The position numbers and the translations under genes were made by a program. From assembly GCA_002118135.1 (NCBI GenBank), contig BDIU01000316.1:34809-98808 (forward strand): DNA of 64,000 nucleotides, written 5' to 3'. The number at the start of each line of letters is the position of its first letter. Position 1 is the stretch's first letter. Of the stretch, positions 37,301-47,800 are shown piece by piece. The DNA comes from Trebouxia sp. TZW2008 (Eukaryota; Chlorophyta; Trebouxiophyceae; Trebouxiales; Trebouxiaceae). The notes under the pieces were generated by a model that was not told where the DNA came from, did not search any database, and was given only the letters and a program-made list of their open reading frames with translations.

Positions 37301-38315
37301 CAAGTGACACCAGCAGCATTTTAGACATGCAAGAATAGGCGATGCCCCTGAGCACTTTCAAAGTATTGGTGCTGCATACGCGCAAACAAGATAAGCAAAC
37401 CAGACAACCTCAGCTTTCAACTCACCAGAATTTCCTCGATTTGCACCTTGGCAGTTACAGTATACTGTTTGTATGGCTGCACAGCAAGACGCAAAGGGAT
37501 GCTGGCCTCATTTGTGCTTGAAAAGTCCAGAATGACCACTTTGTGAGGTGCCACACTGTCCAAAAATTGCTCAAAAATTCAGTGAGTCACAATGGCTTGT
37601 GCTGGCAGCTGCAGCAGACTGTCTGCCACAAAGTGTTGTAATGCACCAGCTGTGGTTAGCCCCTTGTGCCTGTGACACATGCCCACAAGCACCTGTTAGC
37701 TTGTCCCTAAGCCACATTTCAAGGCCAATGCTACATTTTGGTGTGCCTAAATCAGGTAGACTTATATTGGGTACATCTTTGACACATGCTGCGCACAAGT
37801 TGTGGCCAAAGCAGCACACAAAATCCTGCCTGCTGCGCAGGTCTCATCAGGCAAACAGCTTGATGGAGCTTGGTTGCCAGCTGCCATATTCAGCTAGATT
37901 AGTTTGTAAGCTCAAGCGAAGGACAATTGTGCAAACCAAGGATTAACGCTTGTGGACAGCAGGGCAGGGCAGGGCAGGGCAGGGCAGGGCAGGGCAGGGC
38001 AGACGCTGAGACCAGAGCTGCCTATGAAGCTTGCAGCACAATGCATGTTGCCTTGATGAGTGCCGTCACAGCAAAGAATCAGTGGACTAACATGATCATA
38101 CAGTCCATGCTGTAGCAGTGCGCTCGGAATCCCATCACAACTGGAGAGTCCTTTAACTTAGCATCAAGGTTTGCCCATGGCCCCAATCTGCTCAGCAGTC
38201 TCAGCTGGTCCCACTCAATGCGTCCCAGCTTGGCCCGTCTAGACAAGCTCTTGGCTGCCTGCCTCCAATGATGAGCAGCTGCTCTGGATTCTGTGCTGTT
38301 AAACTCATCATATAC
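34390..38315 (-). pseudogene. Inverted, truncated paralogue of the DNAJC16-like gene
   Basis: Recognisable exons: 38315..~38110 (VYDEFNSTES ... KLGRIEWDQLRLLSRL, matching 23781..24001), ~37566..37426 (FLDSVAPHKVVILDFS), 37014..36865 (EEPSLVFLRGPGAVPLV; 150 nt, as in the parent), 36552..36454 (VVAPLRLRTAGPMGCGW; 99 nt, as in the parent), 35726..35573 (IGRAESQFLQQGREAL ... LRLTWLDS), 35102.. (GAQHEFCMEHVG, then VAYKPGAGQRPVW) and 34539.. (RFSVYNLPLYLRS). Order, phases and two exon lengths are conserved. The signal peptide, J domain, membrane anchor and last exon are missing, and in-frame TGA codons lie at 35007..35005 and again further on. A retrotransposon fragment lies just beyond the 5' limit. 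Most likely a pseudogene, although strong conservation of several exons leaves a shortened functional gene possible. Confidence 0.82.
37960..38002. repeat. (GGCAG)n microsatellite
   Basis: About eight perfect units of the pentamer AGGGC/GGCAG, within an intron of the inverted DNAJC16-like paralogue. Confidence 0.97.
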
Positions 38316-38779
38316 CTGCACATGCAAGCTGGCTCATTTGGAGCTACACCTGCTTGATATTGACGTGACAAGTGTAGGTCGCATGGGTCATAGGATAGAC
38401 TTCGCTGAGCTAAGTGTGAAACCAGCATTCATGATGCAGCGTTGTAAGCGTCTTGGCAGGCGTCCTTAAAGCAACAGAGGGCTGGTGCCGTGTTTCAGCT
38501 CCTGTTGCAAGTTGAACATGTCAAAAGCAAGCTCAAACTTTGAGTTTGCGACGCCGACGTGCAGCTCGGCCGCGATCTGGTGCCACGTGAACCAATTCAA
38601 GACGAGGAGCTGCACGATCAGCCGCATGTAGCTTTGTTGTCCTGATGACTGTGCAACCTCTGCAGATATGAGTAATTGATCGAAGTGAATCGCGTGTATC
38701 AGACGGTGATGCGAGCTGATTTTGCACCATGCAGAGCCATTCGACAACTTGCAATGTACTGGCCCGAGGCATGTTGTTA

Positions 38780-39540
38780 GCTCCCCACGCTCTGGTCGAC
38801 GCACTCTTCTAGGTTGGTCCGAAGCATGGCCGGCCCTGGGGGCACTTGAGTTCGTCCTTTCACGTGGACTTATTGATGTGGACACTGGCCGTTTTGAGAG
38901 GCTTGACCGGGAGCCAAATGGTTTGCGCTGTATGCCGTAGATGTGCTGTCGAAGATCTTCAACATGTCTTTTTCGATTGCCCTGCCTACGCGCATATTCG
39001 CGCTAGTCATGCCCCTCTTTTTCAACACATCCCCAACACAGTCACATCCATTCTCAATACTGATCAGCATGGCCTTTTGGGCAGATTTCTCAGAAAATGC
39101 CATTTTCATAGGCTTTACCTTCTGAGCTCTGCACCTATCAGCCCTTCACTCTGCTTCGGGGCATGGGCTCAGCTTTGCTGGCTAGCTCGTGTCTCACTGG
39201 GGTCAGCAGGCTAAATACAGCTTTCATACCTAGGTTTAAGGTGGTAGTGATGTCACAGCACTAGCATCTTCCTTCATTATATTCCTGGCACTTCTCGATG
39301 CTTTGTTGAGAACATCAAAGACAATCAAGGTGTAGTCGTGTGTTAGTGGCGTCGCAGCACTAGCACCTCTCCCTCACGTCCCTAGCTATCCAGGTGCTCT
39401 AGAGATCTGTTGACGAACGCCGAGACAATTTGTTGCATGCTTATTTAGTTTAGGTATGATTTGCATTGACTCATTGTTGATATTGTCTGTTGACCCCCCT
39501 GTTGGGTCCCAAGGACAGTAAAATTGATTGATTGATGTGC
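38780..39540 (+). mobile_element. 3' fragment of a non-LTR retrotransposon (LINE)
   Basis: Plus-strand translation gives the end of a reverse-transcriptase ORF: GRFERLDREPNGLRC in one frame, then after a frameshift CRRCAVEDLQHVFFDCPAYA, the Cys/His-containing zf-RVT-like tail typical of LINE proteins, followed by GRFLRKC and FGAWA. It is 5'-truncated and frame-broken, so not active. It ends with a noncoding 3' part and a short tandem tail TTGATTGATTGATG at about 39523-39537, as LINE insertions often do. The 5' limit is uncertain; 38466-38780 may belong to it. Confidence 0.8.
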
Positions 39541-39763
39541 ATCACAAGCCTGAGCTTTCAGCGTGGTGAGCCTCCCTCCAACAACGCAGGGCCGGCAGCG
39601 GTGCTAGCGGCCTGAACATGTTGAGAGGAAGATGGGACCCGAAGTGAGGAATGTTGCTGAGTTGAGTCTGTCTGTGTGTGTGTCTTTCCGTAAGGAAGTG
39701 CTTAACCGCGATGGCTCTCGACAGGGCTCTCGATCTGTGCAGTAGAAGGCACATCATCATGCA

Positions 39764-41362
39764 ATGACCAGTCTGATCACGTACGGGAGAGTGCTTGCGC
39801 TCGTGACTGTTTGCAGCTTCTTGGCAGGATTGGCTTACTTGTGGCAATCGCAGTCCAGCTTGACTCTAGAACCAAGAGTCAAACATCCAGCTGCCCCTGC
39901 TCTGAGCGCAGACGCAGTGATCGCCGTCGGCGACTTGCACGGCGATTTGGAACAAGGCAAAACAGCTTTGCGTCTGGCTGGTCTGATCAACGTGTACGAT
40001 TCCTGGATTGGAGGCACAGCCACTTTGGTGCAAACGGGTGATCTGCTGGACCGAGGTCCCAACAGCCTGAGTCTGGTCGACCTGTTCGAGAGTCTTAAGG
40101 TCAGACCGGCGGTGCAATGCGGTCCATCTCAGCTTCATGGAGGTCTGCATGCAACAGCTGAACAGCTTGCTGCTCATTGTTTGCCAGGCCAAGGCAAGCA
40201 AAGCTGGAGGAGCAGTGCACACCCTCCTGGGCAATCATGAGGCAATGAACCTGCTAGGGGACTTCAGATATGTCAACCCTGCAGAGCTGGAGGCATTGGG
40301 CTTTCAGCAAGAGCCAAAACCATCCACATTGGTTGCTGCTAGAAATGCTGGCATAGCAGCCTGGAAACGCCGCATGCGTAAGGTATACACAACATATGAT
40401 CAACTTTCAGATGCTTTCTGGACAACTCTGTGCCTTTGTACCTATGCCGCCACTTGTGCAAATCATGAGCACAGCAGAAGCTGACCTGCTCTTGTCTTGG
40501 CCACATCAAGACAGCTTTTGCTTTTGAGCCACTGCTAGCAGGATAGAGTGCCGTTTGGACATGGCCAAGCTGCGACCTGTGCTACAGTGCAGGGCAGCAA
40601 TGTTGGGATTGTGCTGAGACGGCGGCCTGCTGCAGTGGTGCTAGGCCAGTCCCTGTGCAAGACTCTGTTCATCCATGCGGGCCTGCCCTTGCAGCTGCTG
40701 CTCAGTGTGACACAGAGTCTCACTAGGGCTGAGCCTAATGACATTCTGACTCGGCTAAATGAGATTGTAGCAGGTACAGCTGTGATGACGCAATCTCTAT
40801 CTCACTCATTCTGTAATGCAAATCCACATGACACTACGCACTGTGCAATAATTTAGCACACACAATGTCATGTGACTGTTGTGAAATGGTCGCTTCTGGC
40901 CTTTGCAACGCTCTGTGAGCTCCATGCGACGTAAAACGTACTGCTGCTGCCACGCCCACATTGTATGGCACTCAATGTAACATAGCATGCAATGTTGCTG
41001 CAGATGCAGTGCAAAGCTGCTCAGAAGGTCACTGTTCTAAAGATCAGCTTAATCTGCTGTCAGACTCCAATAGTCCTGTCTGGTATCGGGGTTATGTACA
41101 GAATTATGAGGCTGAGATCTGTCCAGAAGTGCAGCAGGTGGTGCAGGCCCTTCAGGTCCAGCGTATTGTATCTGGTCACAATATCATGCAAGATGGCAAG
41201 ATCAAGACCCTATGCGAGGGGCGGCTGAATCTCATTGATGTTGGAATGTCAAAGGCTTATTTTGGCAACATGGCTGTTTGGCAATGTTCCAATGACAGCT
41301 TAGCTGCGATTCACCCTGAGAGGACTTACAGACTGAAATTGCCTCCTCAAGTACCAGCTTGA
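39764..41362 (+). CDS. Shewanella-like protein phosphatase (SLP, PPP family)
   Basis: Metal-dependent phosphoprotein phosphatase of the bacterial-like SLP subgroup found in plants, algae and some protists. Exons 39764..40099, 40188..40382, 40542..40773 and 41004..41362, in phase, 373 residues. PPP metal-site motifs: GDLHGD at 56-61, GDLLDRG at 92-98 (GDxxDRG), GNHE at 127-130, an FIHAG histidine near 222 and a late SGHN. The segments RLAGLINVYDSWIGG, MNLLGDFRYVNPAEL and YRGYVQNYE match SLP rather than PP1/PP2A. The N-terminus has a single hydrophobic stretch (LALVTVCSFLAGLAYLW), so the protein is probably membrane-anchored or secretory. Plant SLPs are organellar, so targeting is open. Introns are short and free of exon copies. 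Confidence 0.95.
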
Positions 41363-41881
41363 AGCTTTGGCACATCTGATGTGCAACTTTGTGTGACATT
41401 TTTGCTGTTAGAGTACACCGTAGGTCCTGCCTGACGGGGTGATTAATGAACTATCGTAACTGGAATCTAAAGTCGTCAGACGATTGCGAACGGAACAGCT
41501 GTAAACGGAACAGCTGCTGTCGCTTTGACATTGGTGTATTGCGTTGACCGCTAGCGCAAGGAGCAGGACGATCGCTGCCTCTACTTTGTTTTCCGGCTTG
41601 TTTTGTACGGTGTTCGTGCCCTTGTACTCTTTCGGGTCACGACAGCAAGGGCTTTGGGCCCCCAGCATTGCTATCAAGTCTGCAGCAACAATTCTGAACA
41701 CATTTTCCCAATAGACCTCAAGCAGGTGAGCGGACTTGTGATTTCCAAGGTTTGGTTACAACGCACAGCTGCGAAAGGCAAGCGCCACTTCCTCAGAGCT
41801 GGCGAGGGCTGCTTCAGACTGCTGCAAACTTACATGAGCTCATATCAAAAGAGTTGAGTGTGTGTAGGTTATTCAGACTAG
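41363..41881 (+). other. Intergenic region and spliced 5' leader of the coiled-coil gene
   Basis: A good donor (CTCAAGCAG|GTGAGC, exon end 41725) and acceptor (GTGTGTAG, exon start 41867) suggest a 5' UTR intron of 141 bp before the ATG at 41882. The upstream ~200 bp should be promoter. Confidence 0.5.
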
Positions 41882-44800
41882 ATGCCTGGCGCTTTATCTC
41901 GCACAGCAGGGGCATTTGGCGAGGCGTGCTGCCCGCAGCCTCTCAACGCAACTATGAAGGCTCAAGAGAAGGTGCAGTCAACGCTGCCAATCTTCACGTC
42001 TCAAGCAGATTTATGCAAAGATTGATCACTGTGATGTGTAACATAGCGTTTGGTGCAGGAAAAAGCAATAGAATACAGTGCTGAGGGTCACGTTGTTGAT
42101 GCTGCCACAGTAAAGGTATGTCCTTTTCCTGCTTACCTCCTCTTGACTGCTGCGACATGTTTGACACCAAGCTGTCCTGCTCATTGTGTGGGGTTAGCGT
42201 TATTTGCTTCCTTGCTCGTGCATACAAAGGTCTATGCTGACAGCTGTTGGGTGTGTCTCACAAAGCCTGTGTGTAGGAATGGAGCGCTGCCAAGGATAAG
42301 GCAGAAAAGCAGATAGAGGTTTTGAAAGCGCAAGTGCGTAGCCTTGAAGAACAAGCAGCCACTGAACATATCATGGCCTATAAGGTCTGCCTTTCAACAC
42401 CTCATTCTTGCTTTCAAGCCTGAATTCCAATGGTCCCGTCAACAAGTAAGACTATCCTGGTCTGCCTTGCCATCATGACCCTTGCTCAGTAGAATCAATA
42501 CTTGTGGCGCTGTTTACAAGTACTACATCAGTCGGTGTTATGGGGCTGCTACTGCATTTACCTGTTGCTTGACATGCACACAGGCTGGGCGACATGTATA
42601 AGTAACAGAGCTTTGAGTTGTGTAAAAGTGCTATTTGCATGCACCTGTTAAGTGACACTGACAGAGTTGAGCAAGGAGAGTGCAACTTTTGAAGACCCTG
42701 CTCAAAATATTGCAAGACCACCACAACATTGCAATGGACATTACCAACATCATGAAGCAAACTCTGCTTTAGCTAAATTTTGCTTTGATGCAGGTTCTGC
42801 GTTACACATGGCAAATCATCAAACAAACAGCTGCAGTGTCGCAGGTCGAGACCACTCTGTCTGGCAGGCAAAGCTGACTGGGCATGCAAGCAGCAGCATG
42901 GGACATGATTCACAGAACACAGCGAAGAAAGATGTACAACACATAGTTGAAGGATCACAGTTTGTGAGACAGCACTCTCAGTTGTTATGACCTGCGTTTG
43001 CAGGAGCATGAGGTGCTGACAAGTCAGCTGGAAAGGGCTAACCGCAAGAAGGCTGAGGGCAAGGCGGTTCTATCAAGGGCATTGGACGCCCTGAAGGTAA
43101 TCTTGGGACTTTTCAGCAGCTTGACTCTTTACCTTTATGATGCTTTTGCCAGTGTGATGTTTGCACAGGAGGCAGACGAAAGTAAATAGTCTGATCTGAT
43201 GCCTTGTTGAGAAGCTGTTTGTAGTGCATGCTACGCTGCTGTGAACATCTCTGTAAGCAGTGGCATGTCACAGACAAGATGTGGATGATTGGTCCAGTTG
43301 TGTATCAACACTTTGAAGCTTGACACAGCAGGTATAGTGATGAGTGGACAGTCGTGACCTTCTTTGCCACACACAAACTCTGACCTGGGCCACAATCTAT
43401 AGCATGTCAACATACCAAAGCTGCCATTGACAACTGAAGGACCTTTCTAATTCAGAGAGACCAGGTGATCAGGTTTTATCTGCAGTGTTTGCAAGTCAAC
43501 TAATGCTGACAAGGTGCACTGCCAACATGTTTGCGTGCCAAAGCAGCACTGCAGGTGCGGCATGCAAAGAAGTTAACAATATGCAACAATGACAAACCAC
43601 TCACATGGCAAGCCTTGTTTCTGCATTTTCAGCCTTGACCTTTATTGACATTGATCACGCTCAAGCAGATGTCCAAAGAGCGCATAGGCAAGCTTGAGGT
43701 GGAGAAGTCGTCACTGACGGAAGAGGTTGACAACCTCAAGAAGTTCTATATGTGGGAGGTGGAGAAGCTCCAGGAGGTGAGTTTCCTTATAATTGCAGCA
43801 TATTTTGAGACATCTGCAGACACAGTCTCTCAACCTACTGCAGCAAAACCTGAAAAGAAAAGGGTCCTTGTCACCATGGCAAGACATACTGTAATCGTAA
43901 CAAATTGATGAAAATGTGCACTGTCTTGGATGTATGATGCCTGTCACCAGCAAAGCTGCCAGTCCCTCTGACAACAAAGACACTTCTTGCAAGCAGACTT
44001 GACTGTAAAACAAAACCGAACTATGCAATCCACAAATGTGAGGAGGTGAGGGAAGCCTGGGAATTGTCTATGGTCCATCTTTCTTTTCGACTATGCAACT
44101 TTTTTGAGGCAGTTCATTGCTTCTGTATGCACCTAGCTGGGTCATAGCAACCTCACTAGACGAGTAATGATGATGATGCTGATACTCGAGATGGACTATG
44201 GCAGAGAATGACTGTATCGTAGGAACTGACTGTGCAATGCAGGAGTGTGAGGAGGTGAGGGAGGCCTGGGAGGCATCTGAGCGCAAGTGCAGAGACCTAG
44301 CTGCCCAGCTGGACAGGGCCTCAAAGCAGGTCAGTCACCAACTCATCGCAAAAGAATGCGTGTCTGCATACAAGTGTGCTGCATTGCAGAAACAGATGCT
44401 ATGTATGTGTGTGAGTGTGTGTGTCTCTGTGTTGTCTGTCTGCTTGTGTCTTCGTGTCGGCTGTGACAGACTGCTGTGGGGTGATTGTACAAACGCGCAA
44501 GGAGGCAGAAGAAGGGAAGGAGGTGGACAAATATGACCTGCTGCTGGCTGATCTGCAGTACTCACTTACTGTAAAACGCTGTGCAGGCTATGACAACCTG
44601 CTGTGTGATCAGTGTCCAAACCCTGGAGCAGGACGTAGTAGATGAGCAGAACCCAGATGAATATGATGTTCTGGCTGGTGTCCAGTACACATCTGTTGAC
44701 TCATGCTGTACAGGCTGTGACAAGCTGCCATGAGATTGGCATACAGACTCTGGAGGCAGAGGAGGATGCAGATGAGTATGATTTACCTCCGGAAGATCTA

Positions 44801-47800
44801 CAGTACTCATTTGTTGACTTATGCTGCACAGGCTGTGACAAGCTGCCATGAGGGTGGCATACAAACCCTGAAGGGGGATGATGAGGAAGAGGAGGAGAAG
44901 GATGCAGATGAGCATGACGTGGTGCTGGCGGGTTTACAGTACTCAATCTTGGCTGAGAGGGAAGAAGCTGCTGAAGAGGCTGCTGCAGCTGATGAGGCAG
45001 CTAAGGAGATTTTGCACAGGATGGAGCAGGTATGGTTCCATTTGCTCTTTGCCTTGATTTGCAGATTATGGCGGTGGTGTTTATTTGAGCTGACACCGCT
45101 GTGGAAGCGTCTGCTCTTTCCCTTGACCTGCACATTTGTGGCTGTTGTGCATCTTGAGCTGACCTTGATGTACACGCCTTTGTATTTCTGTGATGTCCCT
45201 CAGAGCACATGTCATTGGCATGGGGATATGCCATGCTGAACAGGCCATGGTATAATGCCTGTGATCAAATTGTCTGTGAGCCCATTTGTGCTGTGTCATG
45301 CAAGCATCAGCTGCAAGGCCAAACACCAGATCTTCCGCTTTGCATTCCTGTTCGTTCATCATGCCAGCATACAAGCAGATTTTTGACTACTATCATCAAG
45401 TGACAGGCAAGACACATTGTTTGACAAGATAACTACTTGTTGCTATTCCTGCAGCAGTCTCTTCATCTGATCTGTTGTCTCTGCAGCAGTGTGAAAAGAT
45501 GTTAATGAATTGAGACTGGTGTTATCATGAGAAGCTTTTGCCTTTTCACAACTGACTGCAAGCTGAGAAGCGGTTGTGTGGTGCCTTCAGACGTACAAAA
45601 AACATGCTCAGTGAGATGATGCTAGAGTCATTGGTCCAAATGTTGCCTTCTCGATGCTCTTTGCAAACTGTATGATCACTGTAGAGGTTTGAGGACATGC
45701 TCAGTGTATTGAGGCCAATGCCACATGGCAAATTTCCGCTGTCTTTATACTGACTGCACCCTGAAAGAACACGTGTGGTCACCGCAGAGGTCTGACAACA
45801 TGCTCAGTGAGTTGAGGGAGCAGGTGCAGAAGCAAGACCAGAGGACTGCACTCCAAAATCGCAACACATCTCACATCACATACTTGTGCCTTGTTGATAC
45901 TGACTGCAAACTGAGAAAAGGTTGTGGTGAGTGCAGCGATATGAGAACATGCTCGCTCAGTTGAAGGAAGAGGTGCAGGATCAGGACCAGGAGTTCAGAG
46001 TCACGAGTGACTACAACATGACTCTGAAAATTGCCCTGGAAGCTAGCTGGAAGGAGACCAGCCAGGTGACTCATCCCACTCATGTTTTGCCCGCCTGCCT
46101 AACATAATTTGCTTACTGTTGTTCACATCAGACACAATGCCTTATAACAGCCTTGTGGTTGTGTTGTACACTTCCAAAAATGCAGTCGTGGTGTGTCGCG
46201 TCAAAGGTGAATCTGAGCATGCCCTCATGTGTGACTACATGACACATTTATGTCAAGAAGAGATGGCTTGCTTTGCTGGTGCATAAGACAGCTTCCCATG
46301 TGTGCTGAGACATAATGATCCTGACGGTACAAATGATAGCAACAATCGTGATGAAAGCACAGAGCTTCAGCGTGAGTGCTGGGTAGGTTGGTAAAAAGAG
46401 TGTAGGTAGGTAAGGTGAACGTGTTTATGCCTGTAGCCTGGTGTTGCAGCTGAGGCACACAGTGCAAACAAGTCGTGAAACTCATTTGTGGCAACACGAG
46501 GCAAACATTAGAGACATTACTGTCATGCAGGCAAATGACCAGGTGGCAGATGCCCAGCGCATGGTGGAGTCCCTGACTGACCAGGTTGCCACCCTACAGC
46601 TCACCCTGAACTGCAAGACCCAGGTAACCCCCTGTCATCCATGCCTAGTCAACAGTACACTGGTACTGCAACAGGCATGCTACTGCCACATACAAATTGT
46701 GTACAGCTCGTTTTGGACTGCAAGACCCAGGTCACGCCCTGCAATGCATGTCCGGTCAGCACACTACAGTGCTACCGTGACAAGAATGCTGTTTCCACAT
46801 TCACACAGTCTACATCACAGCCTGGACTGCATGACCCAGGTATCGCCCAATGAATCACCATCACAAAACTCCGCTGCTGTCATGCTGGTATTCACTGTTG
46901 TGTTCCTGAGGCACACTGCTGCATTGCTGGCGCTCAATGCTGACGTGCGCGGTTGTTGCTGTATGTTTGCTGCATTGCTGCTATCGGTTTGCTGGTGCTT
47001 AGTGGGGTATTGCTGGTGACTCACTGTTGCATTCTCAAAGCGTTGATGCTGCACAAGGTGTACAAGCTGCGGAAGCAGGTGGCTGGTGCTTAAAGTTGCT
47101 CACTGTTGTATTTGTGTTGCTTGCTGCTGTGTACACTGTGCAGGAGATGTGCGAACTGCAGATGCGGATGGCTGGTCCTCACTGCTGTAGCGTTGCTGGT
47201 GATTTCTGCCATGTTACAGCTACATGAACATTGCTTACTGCTGTTTTGCTGGTGCAGGAAGTGTGCAAGCTGCAGATGCAGGCAGCTGGTGTTTCAGTGC
47301 TGTATGGATGGTGCTTACTGCTGTATTGCTGTTGCTTACTGCGGTGCTGCTGGTGCTTACTGCCATGTAATTGCTTCATTACTGATGCTTACCACTGAAC
47401 TAATCATGCAGGAGGTGAGCATGCTGCAGCAGCAGGTGGCTGGTGCCACTGCTCAGACAGCAGCCCTGCAGGCTCGCCTGTCCCTTACTAAGGCCCAGAG
47501 CCCAGGCTTCTTTGCTCGCCAGCTGGCCACATCCAACAACAGCCTGCATGAGGTATCTTGCTAAGCTTCCCTTAGACTGCACTGCTCATTAGCTTGCCCT
47601 TCCAGTCTTTGCCTGTGATGCGCCTCAACTCTTGAGCATGTGTGATTGGGCTACTAGGGTAGATTGCTGAGACTGTCCCAATGTGATGATGGGCAGTGCA
47701 CACAGCTGAATTAACATGCGCCTTTGAGGTGTATGAGGTCTTGGCATTTGACAGCACCTTGACAGTATGTGTAATTAGGCAAATTGACAGTAATGCTGTT

